Positions 47,117 to 55,839 of a stretch of DNA of 64,000 nucleotides are shown here, in pieces. The stretch's first letter is position 1. Every line of letters starts with the position of its first letter. The translations under genes were made by a program, and so were the position numbers. The stretch comes from Lachnobacterium bovis DSM 14045 (GTDB taxonomy: Bacteria; Bacillota; Clostridia; Lachnospirales; Lachnospiraceae). The stretch is taken from contig NZ_FNPG01000004.1 of NCBI RefSeq assembly GCF_900107245.1, positions 186,001 through 250,000 of the forward strand, written 5' to 3'. A model generated the notes under the pieces. It saw nothing but the letters and a program-made list of their open reading frames with translations, was not told the DNA's origin and did no database searches.

Positions 47117-48019
47117 ATGTACAGTCAATTTTTTGGAAATTTTCTCTTAGCAAATAAATATGTTACAACCAAGCAACTTTTTGAAGCAATGCAAAAACAG
47201 TCTAATGGTAGGATAAAATTAGGAACTCTTGCTATATCTGAAGGTTTAATGACTGCTGAAGAAGTTGATGAGGTCATAATTTCTCAAACACATGAAGATA
47301 AAAAGTTTGGAGAATTAGCTGTTGAACAAGGCTTCTTGACCAACGATGAAGTCATAAGATTGCTAAAAATTCAAGTACCTTCGTTTCTTCAGCTTGCACA
47401 AATTTTTGTTGATGAGAATATTTTATCTAACCAGGATTTAGAAAATATTATTACAGAATATCGCTCTGAAAGTGAAATTTATGATTTAGATTTTACAAGT
47501 GATAATCAAAAAGAAACTATCGAGAAATTATTTAATAACTTTTTTGTTATGTCTGAAACTCCACTTAGCTCTTATGGAGAAATGTATCTCGAGTTATTGT
47601 TTAATAATTTTATACGTTTTATTGGAGAAGATTTCACACCTTTAGATGGTAACGTAATCAATGAATTTGCACCTGAGAGATGTGTGCGCCAAAAAGTTCT
47701 TGGCAGCTATTCTATCTGTGCATACTTAGATATGGATGAAGACACTGCTGTTGAGTTTGCTTCTAGGTATGTTGGTGATACTTTCGAAGAATTCGATGAG
47801 TATGTTCAGGCTTCGCTTGAAGATTTTCTTAATTTACACAATGGTGTATTTATTGTAAATGTCTCAAATGAAAGTAACGAAGAATTAGAATTAGATGTTC
47901 CCGAAACAATTAAAGAACCTTTATTAGAATTTGACACAAAAACATATCTTTTCTCCGTTATGTATTCATTTGGAGTTGTAAACATAGTACTTGAGGTAAA
48001 CGAAGAAGGATGTTTGTAA
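47117..48019 (+). CDS. CheX-like protein with four N-terminal MshEN-type repeats
   Basis: A 300-residue two-part protein. Residues 5-115 consist of four 24-residue units (5-28, 34-57, 63-86, 92-115) each separated by exactly five residues. Units 2 and 3 (KLGTLAISEGLMTAEEV.., KFGELAVEQGFLTNDEV..) fit the RLGxxLxxxGxxxxxxLxxxLxxQ pattern of MshEN c-di-GMP-binding motifs; units 1 and 4 are weaker. The C-terminal part (about 140-300) resembles CheX/CheC CheY-phosphatases, with QASLEDFLNLHNGVF near 237-251. It is coupled to the CheY gene. That it dephosphorylates CheY and senses c-di-GMP is inference. Confidence 0.7.
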   Translation: MYSQFFGNFLLANKYVTTKQLFEAMQKQSNGRIKLGTLAISEGLMTAEEVDEVIISQTHEDKKFGELAVEQGFLTNDEVIRLLKIQVPSFLQLAQIFVDENILSNQDLENIITEYRSESEIYDLDFTSDNQKETIEKLFNNFFVMSETPLSSYGEMYLELLFNNFIRFIGEDFTPLDGNVINEFAPERCVRQKVLGSYSICAYLDMDEDTAVEFASRYVGDTFEEFDEYVQASLEDFLNLHNGVFIVNVSNESNEELELDVPETIKEPLLEFDTKTYLFSVMYSFGVVNIVLEVNEEGCL

Positions 48020-48056
48020 TTTTTTACTTTTATTCCTATTCTATGATAATAAAAAT

Positions 48057-48102
48057 ATAGCATAGTTGCCTGTCTTACATAAAAGAATGGCAACTATGCT
48101 AT
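48057..48102. terminator. Bidirectional terminator between the CheX-like gene and thrC
   Basis: ATAGCATAGTTGCC and GGCAACTATGCTAT form a perfect 14-bp stem between two convergent genes, with A/T-rich flanks on both sides. Confidence 0.8.
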
Positions 48103-48134
48103 TGTTATATTATTTCTTTATTATTTTAAATAAT

Positions 48135-49625
48135 CTATTTTAAAAAGTCTTTAACAAATTCTGGCATTTGGTCAACATCACAAACTTTATCGTGTAAGAT
48201 TTCAGCATTTCTAATCTCTTCGATTGCATTTGGAACCCTAACATTAGCTATTTTACTTAATTCATCAACTAATTCAAAATCTGTTAAACTTTCGTATTTA
48301 TCTTTATCTATAGCTTCCATTACACTTCTTGTAAACTTAAATGGACTTGCTGTAGAAGCGATAACTGTCTTTGTTTCTGTATCATTTGTTTCTTTCTTAT
48401 ATTTTTCAAAAACACCTGCTGCAACAGCTGTATGAGTATCAATTACATATCCAGTATCTTCATATAATTTCTTTATTACTTCTGCTGTTTCTTCTTCGCT
48501 TGTGTAATTTCCATAGAAATCTTTTAATTCTTCTCTCATGCCATCTGTAATCTCATATGAACCTTTTGTTCTTAAATCTGACATAAATTTAGAATTAACT
48601 TCTGTATTATTACCTGCAATTCGATAAATCAATCTCTCTAAATTAGATGAAATCAAAATATCCATTGAAGGTGAATTTGTTAAAATGAATTCTCTATTTT
48701 TATCATATTTACCACTCTTAAAGAAGTCAAATAATACTTTATTTTCATTAGATGCACAAATTAATTTTGCAATTGGAATTCCCATATTTTTTGCATAATA
48801 AGCTGCTAAAATATTTCCAAAATTACCTGTAGGAACTACTACATTTATCTTTTCATCTTTTTTGATAACATTATTAGCGTATAATTTTGCATAAGAATAT
48901 ACATAATATACAATTTGTGGAACTAATCTACCAATATTAATTGAGTTTGCTGAAGAGAACTGATATCCTTTTTCTTCTAGTTCTTTCTTAAGTGCTTCAT
49001 CTGCAAACATCTTTTTAACACCAGTTTGTGCCTGATCAAAATTACCATTAATACCTATTACGCAAGTATTATCTCCCTTTTGAGTAACCATTTGTTTTTC
49101 TTGAATAGGGCTAACACCATTCTTAGGATAAAATACAATAATTTTAGTACCTTCTACTCCACTAAAACCTGCTAAAGCAGCCTTACCTGTATCACCTGAT
49201 GTTGCAGTTAAAATAACAATATCATTTTTAATATTATTCTTTTTGGCAGATGTAATTAACAAATGTGGCAAAATTGATAAAGCCATATCTTTAAATGCAA
49301 TAGTTGAGCCATGGAATAACTCTAAATAATATGCACCATCTGCTTCAACTAAAGGAGCAATCTCTTCTGTATCGAATTTTGAATCATATGCCTTATTAAT
49401 ACAGTTCTTTAACTCTTCTTCTGTAAAATCTGTAAGAAGAAGCTTCATTACTTCATAAGCTGTTTCTTGATAAGACATGTCTTTTAGTTTATCTAAAGAT
49501 ACATCTAGCTTTGGAAGCTTATCTGGTACAAATAAACCACCATCATCCGCTAATCCCTTTAAAATTGCCTGTGATGCTGTTAATTTTTCAGCGCCATTTC
49601 GTGTGCTAGAATAATATACACTCAT
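48135..49625 (-). CDS. thrC: Threonine synthase
   Basis: ThrC converts O-phosphohomoserine to threonine with PLP. The 496-residue protein starts MSVYYSSTRNG, has LFHGSTIAFKDMALSIL with the PLP lysine, TATSGDTGKAALAGF, and VVPTGNFGNILAAYYAKNMG, the long (class I, about 500 residue) type. I chose ATG 49625, preceded by AGAGAGGT; the frame extends 11 codons upstream without a better site. It is monocistronic with its own promoter. Confidence 0.95.
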   Translation of the reverse strand: MSVYYSSTRNGAEKLTASQAILKGLADDGGLFVPDKLPKLDVSLDKLKDMSYQETAYEVMKLLLTDFTEEELKNCINKAYDSKFDTEEIAPLVEADGAYYLELFHGSTIAFKDMALSILPHLLITSAKKNNIKNDIVILTATSGDTGKAALAGFSGVEGTKIIVFYPKNGVSPIQEKQMVTQKGDNTCVIGINGNFDQAQTGVKKMFADEALKKELEEKGYQFSSANSINIGRLVPQIVYYVYSYAKLYANNVIKKDEKINVVVPTGNFGNILAAYYAKNMGIPIAKLICASNENKVLFDFFKSGKYDKNREFILTNSPSMDILISSNLERLIYRIAGNNTEVNSKFMSDLRTKGSYEITDGMREELKDFYGNYTSEEETAEVIKKLYEDTGYVIDTHTAVAAGVFEKYKKETNDTETKTVIASTASPFKFTRSVMEAIDKDKYESLTDFELVDELSKIANVRVPNAIEEIRNAEILHDKVCDVDQMPEFVKDFLK

Positions 49626-49701
49626 ATTCTTTACCTCTCTTAACTCTTCTTTTTTCATAACTTAAATCCAATTTTAATCTAAGAAATTTATAAACACTCT
49701 T

Positions 49702-49731
49702 ATTATACATATTCTTATAAAATGCTGTCAA
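49702..49731 (-). promoter_or_regulatory. Consensus promoter of thrC
   Basis: TTGACA (49731-49726), an 18-base spacer and TATAAT (49707-49702) on the minus strand, both hexamers perfect. The leader is about 70 bases, too short for a T-box. Confidence 0.75.
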
Positions 49732-49857
49732 TATATAATCACGTATTAAAGTGATAAATCAAAAAAAACATCATTTTTTTCAATTTTTCACTAAAAAAGC
49801 TTTTAATTTATGTCTAAATTATTCATAATAGTATTAGGGAAAGGAGCGAATAATAGT

Positions 49858-50676
49858 ATGTTGCCAGGGGTTTACTTGTCCTACAAAAAGAACCATACAG
49901 CTTATTATCGAAGCAGTTTGACCTACAAAAGTAAGCACATCAGTTTAGGGAGTTTTAACACTGAAAATGAAGCAAATATGGCTTACCAAGATGGATTCTA
50001 TCTTTTACACGAAAACATTCCTCTTGAAAAAGCTATACACTATTCAAAGGTTTTAACATTTTCAAAAGTTATTAGTCTTGTAAATTATAGAGACAACAAT
50101 TATTATATTTCAAACCCAATTTATCTACATAATGGGTATTTTAGTTATTATTTATCCGAAAATGAAGAATACAAATTTGATATTGATGATTTATTCTATT
50201 ACACAAGCCATAGGATTTTAAAACGTAATGGTCATTTATTTATCAATGATTATGGAATGCAAATAACACTAGCTTCACGTTATGGTATTCACACACATGC
50301 CGTTTTAAATAGAGATTATGAATTTATTAATGGCGATATTTATGACTACCGTTATTCAAATATCCATGTTATAAATCCATATTATGGTGTTTTTGAAAAA
50401 AAAGAATATTTTGGTCAATTATACGAAGTTAAATTAAATCTAAATGGTACTCATCTTGTCGGCGTTTACCATGATTTAGATGTTGCTGCCATCGCATACA
50501 ATAAAGCAATTGATATAGCAACTCAATACGGAATAAATAAAAACTATAAACAAAACTACATAGAAACACTATCATCAGAAGAATATGCAGAAATTTATAC
50601 AAATATTACTCTTTCAAAATCTTTTTTGATTTTTTTAGAAAAAATGAAATATAAATTTCTTGATAATCTACAATAG
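49858..50676 (+). CDS. AP2-domain protein with a degenerate HNH-like middle
   Basis: A 272-residue protein. The N-terminus (GVYLSYKKNHTAYYRSSL ... HISLGSFNTENEANMAY, residues 4-44) and the C-terminal third (YEVKLNLNGTHLVGVYHDLDVAAIAYNKAIDIA) match the AP2/ERF-type DNA-binding fold found in bacterial HNH homing endonucleases and integrases. The middle (about 95-185) has FINGDIYDYRYSNIHVIN, which resembles the tail of an HNH nuclease, but the His-Asn-His residues are not clear. Start ATG 49858 is 11 bases from AAGGAG; longer frames overlap the leader. It is a lone gene with its own terminator. It may be a domesticated regulator; function unknown. Confidence 0.6.
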   Translation: MLPGVYLSYKKNHTAYYRSSLTYKSKHISLGSFNTENEANMAYQDGFYLLHENIPLEKAIHYSKVLTFSKVISLVNYRDNNYYISNPIYLHNGYFSYYLSENEEYKFDIDDLFYYTSHRILKRNGHLFINDYGMQITLASRYGIHTHAVLNRDYEFINGDIYDYRYSNIHVINPYYGVFEKKEYFGQLYEVKLNLNGTHLVGVYHDLDVAAIAYNKAIDIATQYGINKNYKQNYIETLSSEEYAEIYTNITLSKSFLIFLEKMKYKFLDNLQ

Positions 50677-50706
50677 CCTCCAAATAGGAGGCTATTTCTT
50701 GTTTTT
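50672..50706 (+). terminator. Intrinsic terminator of the AP2-domain gene
   Basis: AATAGCCTCC-N5-GGAGGCTATT, a perfect ten-base stem, followed by TTCTTGTTTTT. It begins within the last codons of the gene. Confidence 0.9.
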
Positions 50707-50742
50707 GATTTAAATATTTTTTTATTCTAATGTTTTTTATTA

Positions 50743-51231
50743 TTATTTATTGTTAATATAATTAACTAAACCTTCTGAATCTATGATTTTTTGCATAAAA
50801 GGTGGAAAAGCTTGTCCTTGGTACTGCTTATTTGTCGTTTCATCTGTAATAATTCCTGTATCAAAGTCTACTTTTACCTTATCTCCTGCCATAATCTCTT
50901 TGGCAGCTTCAGGACACTCAACAATAGGAAGACCAATATTTATTGAATTTCTATAAAAAATTCTTGCAAAAGTCTCTGCTATAACACAGCTTACTCCACT
51001 TGCTTTTATTGAAATAGGAGCATGTTCTCTTGATGAACCACAACCGAAGTTTTTATTTGCGACGATAATATCCCCTTCTTGAACTTCATTAACAAATTCT
51101 TTATCAATATCTTCCATACAATGTTTAGCTAATTCTGATGGTTCAGACGAATTTAAATATCTAGCTGGGATGATAACATCAGTATCTACGTTATCTCCAT
51201 ACTTAAAAACTTTACCATATGCCTCTTTCAT
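50743..51231 (-). CDS. leuD: 3-Isopropylmalate dehydratase small subunit
   Basis: LeuD is the swivelling domain of isopropylmalate isomerase. The 162-residue short type contains [15 protein letters not shown] and [23 protein letters not shown] 51231 follows GGAGGAGAAAA; the upstream frame overlaps leuC and is not used. It lies ten bases after the leuC stop. The short subunit resembles archaeal-type LeuCD/homoaconitase; a role in a related hydro-lyase cannot be excluded because leuA and leuB are not nearby. Confidence 0.93.
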   Translation of the reverse strand: MKEAYGKVFKYGDNVDTDVIIPARYLNSSEPSELAKHCMEDIDKEFVNEVQEGDIIVANKNFGCGSSREHAPISIKASGVSCVIAETFARIFYRNSINIGLPIVECPEAAKEIMAGDKVKVDFDTGIITDETTNKQYQGQAFPPFMQKIIDSEGLVNYINNK

Positions 51232-51241
51232 TTTTCTCCTC

Positions 51242-52501
51242 CTAAATATCCTCTGGATTTGTAATCTTACCAGTAATTGCACTTGCTGCTGCAACTGCTG
51301 GAGATGCTAAATATATTTCTGAGTCAACGTGTCCCATTCTTCCAACAAAGTTACGGTTAGTTGTAGAAATACATCTTTCATTTTCAGCCAAAATTCCCAT
51401 ATAACCACCTAAACATGGACCACATGTAGGTGTACTTACAACAGCACCTGCTTCAATAAATGTTCTCAATAATCCTTCTTCCATAGCCTGTAAATATATC
51501 TTTTGTGTTGCAGGTAAAATAATAACTCTTATTCCTTTTGCAACATGTTTTCCCTCTAACACTTTAGCAGCTATTCTCAAATCATCTAATCTTCCATTTG
51601 TACATGAGCCAATAACAACTTGGTCAATTTTAATATCACCTACATTATCAATTGTACGTGTGTTGCTTGGTAAATGTGGAAAAGAAACTGTTGGTTTTAA
51701 TGTGCTAAGATCAATAACATACTCTTCATCATATTGAGCATCCTCATCTGGTTCATAAACCTTATATGGACGTTTTGAATGTTCTTTCATGTATTCAATT
51801 GCAACATCATCAACAGGAAAAATTCCGTTTTTTCCACCTGCTTCAATAGCCATATTAGCAATCGTAAAACGATCATCCATTGAAAGGTATTTAATTCCAT
51901 CTCCTACAAATTCCATAGATTTATATAAAGCACCATCAACACCAATCATTCCAATAATATGTAATATGATATCTTTACCACTTATCCATTTTGCAGGTTT
52001 ATTTATTAATTTAAATTTAATTGCTGATGGAACTTTAAACCACGCTTTACCTGTTGCCATGCCAGCTGCCATATCAGTACTACCAACACCTGTTGAAAAA
52101 GCACCCAATGCACCATATGTACATGTATGAGAATCAGCTCCAATAATAACATCACCTGCAACTGTTAAACCTTTTTCAGGTAAAAGTGCATGTTCAATTC
52201 CCATTTCTCCCACATCAAAATAATTAGTAATATCATGTTTGCACGCAAACTCTCTAACACATTTACAATGTTGTGCAGACTTAATATCCTTGTTTGGAAC
52301 AAAATGATCCATTACTAACGCTATTTTATCTTTGTTAAATACTCCCTCAACTTTCATTTTATCAATTTCATGTATTGCTACTGGTGATGTAATATCATTT
52401 CCTAATACTAAATCAAGTTCTGCTTCTATAAGATCACCAGCTTTTACGCTTGTAAGATTCGCATGATCTGCTAAAATCTTTTGAGTCATAGTCATACCCA
52501 T
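51242..52501 (-). CDS. leuC: 3-Isopropylmalate dehydratase large subunit
   Basis: LeuC carries the [4Fe-4S] cluster of the isomerase. The 419-residue protein is the short (LeuC2/HACN) type and shows [51 protein letters not shown] and [19 protein letters not shown] with the cluster cysteines. ATG follows AGGAGGATTTAGAGT. It is divergent from a LysR-type regulator gene; the 272-bp gap holds a good candidate operator. Confidence 0.94.
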   Translation of the reverse strand: MGMTMTQKILADHANLTSVKAGDLIEAELDLVLGNDITSPVAIHEIDKMKVEGVFNKDKIALVMDHFVPNKDIKSAQHCKCVREFACKHDITNYFDVGEMGIEHALLPEKGLTVAGDVIIGADSHTCTYGALGAFSTGVGSTDMAAGMATGKAWFKVPSAIKFKLINKPAKWISGKDIILHIIGMIGVDGALYKSMEFVGDGIKYLSMDDRFTIANMAIEAGGKNGIFPVDDVAIEYMKEHSKRPYKVYEPDEDAQYDEEYVIDLSTLKPTVSFPHLPSNTRTIDNVGDIKIDQVVIGSCTNGRLDDLRIAAKVLEGKHVAKGIRVIILPATQKIYLQAMEEGLLRTFIEAGAVVSTPTCGPCLGGYMGILAENERCISTTNRNFVGRMGHVDSEIYLASPAVAAASAITGKITNPEDI

Positions 52502-52575
52502 ACTCTAAATCCTCCTGTTGTTTTATTAAATAATCATAATTCCTATACTCAAAAAATCAATTTTTTACAAATATA

Positions 52576-52603
52576 ATTATGTTCATATAAATCGTAACAT
52601 AAT
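52576..52603. promoter_or_regulatory. Candidate LysR-type operator between leuC and the regulator gene
   Basis: ATTATGTT-N12-AACATAAT is a perfect eight-base interrupted dyad, the T-N11/12-A form bound by LysR regulators. It lies about 75 bp upstream of leuC and close to the regulator's promoter. Confidence 0.5.
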
Positions 52604-52636
52604 ATCAAGTATAATTAAAATACATAATAAACATAT

Positions 52637-52664
52637 TTACCATAACTTCATTTTATGTTATACT
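52637..52664 (+). promoter_or_regulatory. Promoter of the LysR-type regulator gene
   Basis: TTACCA (52637-52642), a 16-base spacer and TATACT (52659-52664) with an upstream TG, 110 bp before the ATG. Confidence 0.5.
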
Positions 52665-52700
52665 CTAGAAAAGCACTCACACAATTTAAATCGAAAAAGT

Positions 52701-52739
52701 ATTAAAGTTATTGCTTCTTCTAAAGCAATAATCGGCTTT
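52701..52739 (+). promoter_or_regulatory. Leader hairpin of the LysR-type gene
   Basis: TTATTGCTT (52708-52716) and AAGCAATAA (52723-52731) form a perfect nine-base stem; flanking AAAG and CTTT can lengthen it. It lies downstream of the predicted promoter, followed by TTTTAATG, so it could be an attenuator or a second operator. Confidence 0.45.
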
Positions 52740-52773
52740 TAATGTAAACAATAAAAGGGAAAGGTTATAGAAA

Positions 52774-53685
52774 ATGAATCAAAATTTATCGTCTTATCGA
52801 ATATTTTATACAGTTGCAAATGCTGGAAATATTTCTAAAGCAGCTAAACAACTATATATTAGTCAACCAGCAATTAGTAAATCCATACAAAAGCTAGAAG
52901 AAACTTTGGGATGCAAACTTTTTTCTAGAAGTTCAAGGGGAGTAATTTTAACAGAAGAGGGAGCGCTTATATACACTCATGTCAAAGAAGCTTTTGAAAC
53001 TCTTGATATAGGAGAAGAAAAATTAAGACGTTCTCTTGAATTAGGCATGGGACATTTAAAAATCGGTGTTAGCTCAACTCTATGTAAGAGCATGCTTATG
53101 CCCTATTTAAAGGCATTTATAGAGAATAATCCTCATATTAGCATATCTATAAACTGTCAATCAACTAATGAGACCTTAGATCTCCTAGATGATAATAAAG
53201 TAGATATTGGCTTAGTCGGTAAGCCTAATAATCTGAGAAATATTGAGTTTTATCCAATAGCTAAAATCAAGGATATTTTTGTTGCAAAACCTGAGTATCT
53301 TAAAAATTTAAGTGAACGAGGAATTCCAAAAGAAAAATACTTGTCCAACTCAACACTAATGTTGCTCAATAAAAATAACTTTTCGCGTCAATATATCAAT
53401 GAATACTTAAGAATTAATCATATAGACACTAGTGAATCAATTGAAATCACATCGCTAGATTTGCTTACAGATTTTGCTAAAATAGGTGTCGGTATTGCCT
53501 GCGTAATAAAGAATTTCGTCAAAACAGAACTAGAAAACAATGAACTTGTTGAAGTTCCATGTGACTTTAAAATACCACAACGTGAAGTTGGTCTAGTTTA
53601 TCGTTCAAATATCAAACACTCAAAAGCACTAGATGAATTTATAAGCTTTTGCAAAACATCCCATTCTGAAAATTTTAAAATCTAA
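52774..53685 (+). CDS. LysR-family transcriptional regulator
   Basis: A 303-residue LysR regulator: N-terminal winged helix-turn-helix (ISKAAKQLYISQPAISKSIQKLEETLGCKLFSRSSRGVILTEEG in outline, residues 18-64), a linker helix, and a two-lobed effector-binding domain (about 90-300). It is divergent from leuCD, and a dyad of LysR type lies between, so control of leuCD is likely; the effector would then be a leucine-pathway intermediate. This is inference from arrangement. A terminator follows the gene. Confidence 0.9.
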   Translation: MNQNLSSYRIFYTVANAGNISKAAKQLYISQPAISKSIQKLEETLGCKLFSRSSRGVILTEEGALIYTHVKEAFETLDIGEEKLRRSLELGMGHLKIGVSSTLCKSMLMPYLKAFIENNPHISISINCQSTNETLDLLDDNKVDIGLVGKPNNLRNIEFYPIAKIKDIFVAKPEYLKNLSERGIPKEKYLSNSTLMLLNKNNFSRQYINEYLRINHIDTSESIEITSLDLLTDFAKIGVGIACVIKNFVKTELENNELVEVPCDFKIPQREVGLVYRSNIKHSKALDEFISFCKTSHSENFKI

Positions 53686-53697
53686 TACTACCAATTT

Positions 53698-53737
53698 AGA
53701 CCTGTTTCTCACAAATGTGAAAAACAGGTCTATTTTG
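53698..53737. terminator. Terminator between the LysR-type gene and the convergent unit
   Basis: AGACCTGTTT and AAACAGGTCT form a perfect ten-base stem with a 14-base loop, followed by ATTTTG on the plus strand. Confidence 0.75.
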
Positions 53738-53804
53738 ATGAAACGTATATTATTTCACACTATACGCCTCATACATATTTACGCCAAAATAATTATAAGG
53801 ATTA

Positions 53805-54929
53805 TTATAAGCTCAAAAGAACCGCAAAATTATTTATTCTACGTCCATGCTCTTTTATATACGATGCACTGATATAAGTTTCACATACATTATATTCACA
53901 AAATAATGAAGTATTTTTTAAGCAGGAATTTGAAAAATAATATTTATTTTTCATTTTATAAATCATAGTTTTTAACATTTTATTGTCTTTTTTAGGCATA
54001 TATTTTAATAACTTACAAATAGTATCTAAAGATTTGCACTCATAAACAGCGGTTGTTTGTAATTTATATCTATTTTCTAATACTTTTAATAGTTCTTCGT
54101 TTAAATCTATATTATCATCCGAATCGCTAACTATGTTTTCATTATCCATTATTGCTTCTTCTTCACGTTCTTTATTTTCGCTTTTTTCTAATTGTTCAAC
54201 AATTCGTCCACACAAAAGCTTATGTTCAAACTCATTCCAGAAGAAATCTTCTAGCATATTAAAATATTTTATATCATTTAAGTTTGTCTCATCGTGACTA
54301 TATCCCGTAACTAAGCCTGATTTATGTGAAAACTTACTCTTAACAGGTAATGTGTCAAATAGATCATTCAAAAACATCTTATCAACATCATAAATACTAT
54401 TCTTTTTTTCCGAAAAATTTACATCTACTTCTATACTTACTAAAAGATTAATATTAGCGTTATCATTAACAATATTTAATATACCTCTTTTATTAGCATA
54501 TATTATTGCTAAAATAGGTCTATCCGACAAATTTGAGACCCCATAAAGAGAAGTTAATTTTTCTAAAGAATTCTTAAAAGCATCAGGATTTTCTACTAAA
54601 TGAGAAAATATATATGCTTCTTTATTAATATCTGATACTTGAAAAAACTCATATTGCCCAACAATATGTTTAGCAATCTTTGCCACTTCATTCGATAAAG
54701 CAATATTGCTCATTTTACTAAATCTATCCAAACTAGATTCTTCATTAAATCTATAAAATGATTTGATTTTTTTTCTTAATATTTCACTTTGAATTTTATA
54801 ATCAATAGCACTATCAAATTCATTTTCATATACATAAAGAAAATTAATTTGATTTTTTTCATCGTTTTTATCTTTTATCTTAATCTTTACCATATTTTTA
54901 ATTCGCTCTAAAAAATATAATGACAACAT
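53805..54929 (-). CDS. Unknown protein with MecA-like C-terminal domain
   Basis: A 374-residue cytoplasmic protein. The last 80 residues (YECKSLDTICKLLKYMP, MIYKMKNKYYFS, FCEYN, SYIKEHGRRI) resemble the C-terminal ClpC-binding domain of MecA adaptor proteins, including the EYG...EHG-like ending. The N-terminus (MVKIKIKDKN from Met13) also begins like MecA, but the protein is longer than MecA's 210-250 residues. It carries an acidic, low-complexity stretch near 260-290 (REEEAIMDNENIVSDSDDNIDL). Starts at 54929 and 54893 are both possible; neither has a strong ribosome site. Role as a proteolytic adaptor is a hypothesis. Confidence 0.5.
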   Translation of the reverse strand: MLSLYFLERIKNMVKIKIKDKNDEKNQINFLYVYENEFDSAIDYKIQSEILRKKIKSFYRFNEESSLDRFSKMSNIALSNEVAKIAKHIVGQYEFFQVSDINKEAYIFSHLVENPDAFKNSLEKLTSLYGVSNLSDRPILAIIYANKRGILNIVNDNANINLLVSIEVDVNFSEKKNSIYDVDKMFLNDLFDTLPVKSKFSHKSGLVTGYSHDETNLNDIKYFNMLEDFFWNEFEHKLLCGRIVEQLEKSENKEREEEAIMDNENIVSDSDDNIDLNEELLKVLENRYKLQTTAVYECKSLDTICKLLKYMPKKDNKMLKTMIYKMKNKYYFSNSCLKNTSLFCEYNVCETYISASYIKEHGRRINNFAVLLSL

Positions 54930-54956
54930 ACTACTTAAAAAATGTAAATCAATTTA

Positions 54957-55403
54957 TTAACATTCTCTAAAAAGATAATTCTTATTTTTATCATCACTTA
55001 TAGTAAATGTGATTTTTCTTTCATTTTCTTCATCATGAACTAAAAGCTTTATCTTTTTCTTGATTTCAATTTTTTCTTTTACACTTTTGATGTTTTCAAT
55101 CATAGTAAAAATAGCCATAACATCATCATAATTGTTAATAGAATGATTAAATACAAAATCCCATCTATCGTATTCACTCTTCTTTAGAACACCTTTATTA
55201 TTTGATTGAGAATTGGCCTCTTGGTTTTTTATTGTTAATTCTTTTTCAGATTTAGCTTCCTTTGATTCTTTAGTTTCTATGTCTTCAATTACACCTGAAT
55301 GACTAGAATTTACATCTGAACTCTGAAAATCAAAAGAAACATCATCAAATTTTGTCTTTTTAGTCGAAAATGCCGACTTCTTGTTATATGACTGTATGCT
55401 CAT
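54957..55403 (-). CDS. Unknown 148-residue protein paired with the MecA-like gene
   Basis: A hydrophilic protein I do not recognise. Residues 1-75 are low-complexity, rich in Ser, Lys, Glu and Asn (disordered by eye). The second half is more regular: DRWDFVFNHSINNYDDVMAIFTMIENIKSV, then a Lys-rich helix and beta-like segments (KITFTISDDKNKNYLF). It precedes the MecA-like gene by 27 bp on the same strand and both have similar base use, so they probably form a two-gene unit. ATG is preceded by AGAGGTAAAAG. Confidence 0.6.
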   Translation of the reverse strand: MSIQSYNKKSAFSTKKTKFDDVSFDFQSSDVNSSHSGVIEDIETKESKEAKSEKELTIKNQEANSQSNNKGVLKKSEYDRWDFVFNHSINNYDDVMAIFTMIENIKSVKEKIEIKKKIKLLVHDEENERKITFTISDDKNKNYLFREC

Positions 55404-55839
55404 CTTTTACCTCTATATTTATTCTTTTATCAATAGTATCCTCAATAGATTAGCATTTTTTTTCTAGTAAATCTATACAAAAAAACAACATTTTTTTGTA
55501 AAAAAGCAATATAAACTTGTGTTTTTTTTACATAGTAAAAATATAAAATATTTTTTTCTATGTCATATATTCATAATATATTTTACGTTTTTTCTATTTT
55601 TTACTTTATTTTAAGCTATAAATAAAGCCAAAAGCCTACATTTATCCATTTTATTTTTTGGGTAATTTTTCCTAAGCAATCATTAGATAATACAATCACT
55701 AGACAATAAAAATTACCAAACAAAAAACAACTCCACAGTTCAGCTTACTTGTTCTCAAAGCATCCTGATGCAGAGTTGTATTTTTGATTTATATTTTTAA
55801 TTGTATAAGCGTTCTATATTTGTAGTATTGTTTTATATT
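55404..55839. other. Very AT-rich intergenic region
   Basis: The 436 bp between leuS and the 148-residue gene contain long T and A runs and no convincing reading frame. The only structure I see is the leuS terminator at its right end. The promoter of the two-gene unit must lie here, but several A/T hexamers fit equally well. Confidence 0.5.
55722..55779 (-). terminator. Terminator after leuS
   Basis: On the minus strand ACAACTC ... GAGTTGT followed by TTTTTTG. The 40-base loop contains a further small dyad (GCATC-AGG-GATGC-like), so the structure may be branched. Confidence 0.6.

Noticed and set aside
49626-49700. T-box or threonine attenuator before thrC
   Set aside because: The leader is about 70 bases with no GGTGGTACC core and no terminator hairpin.
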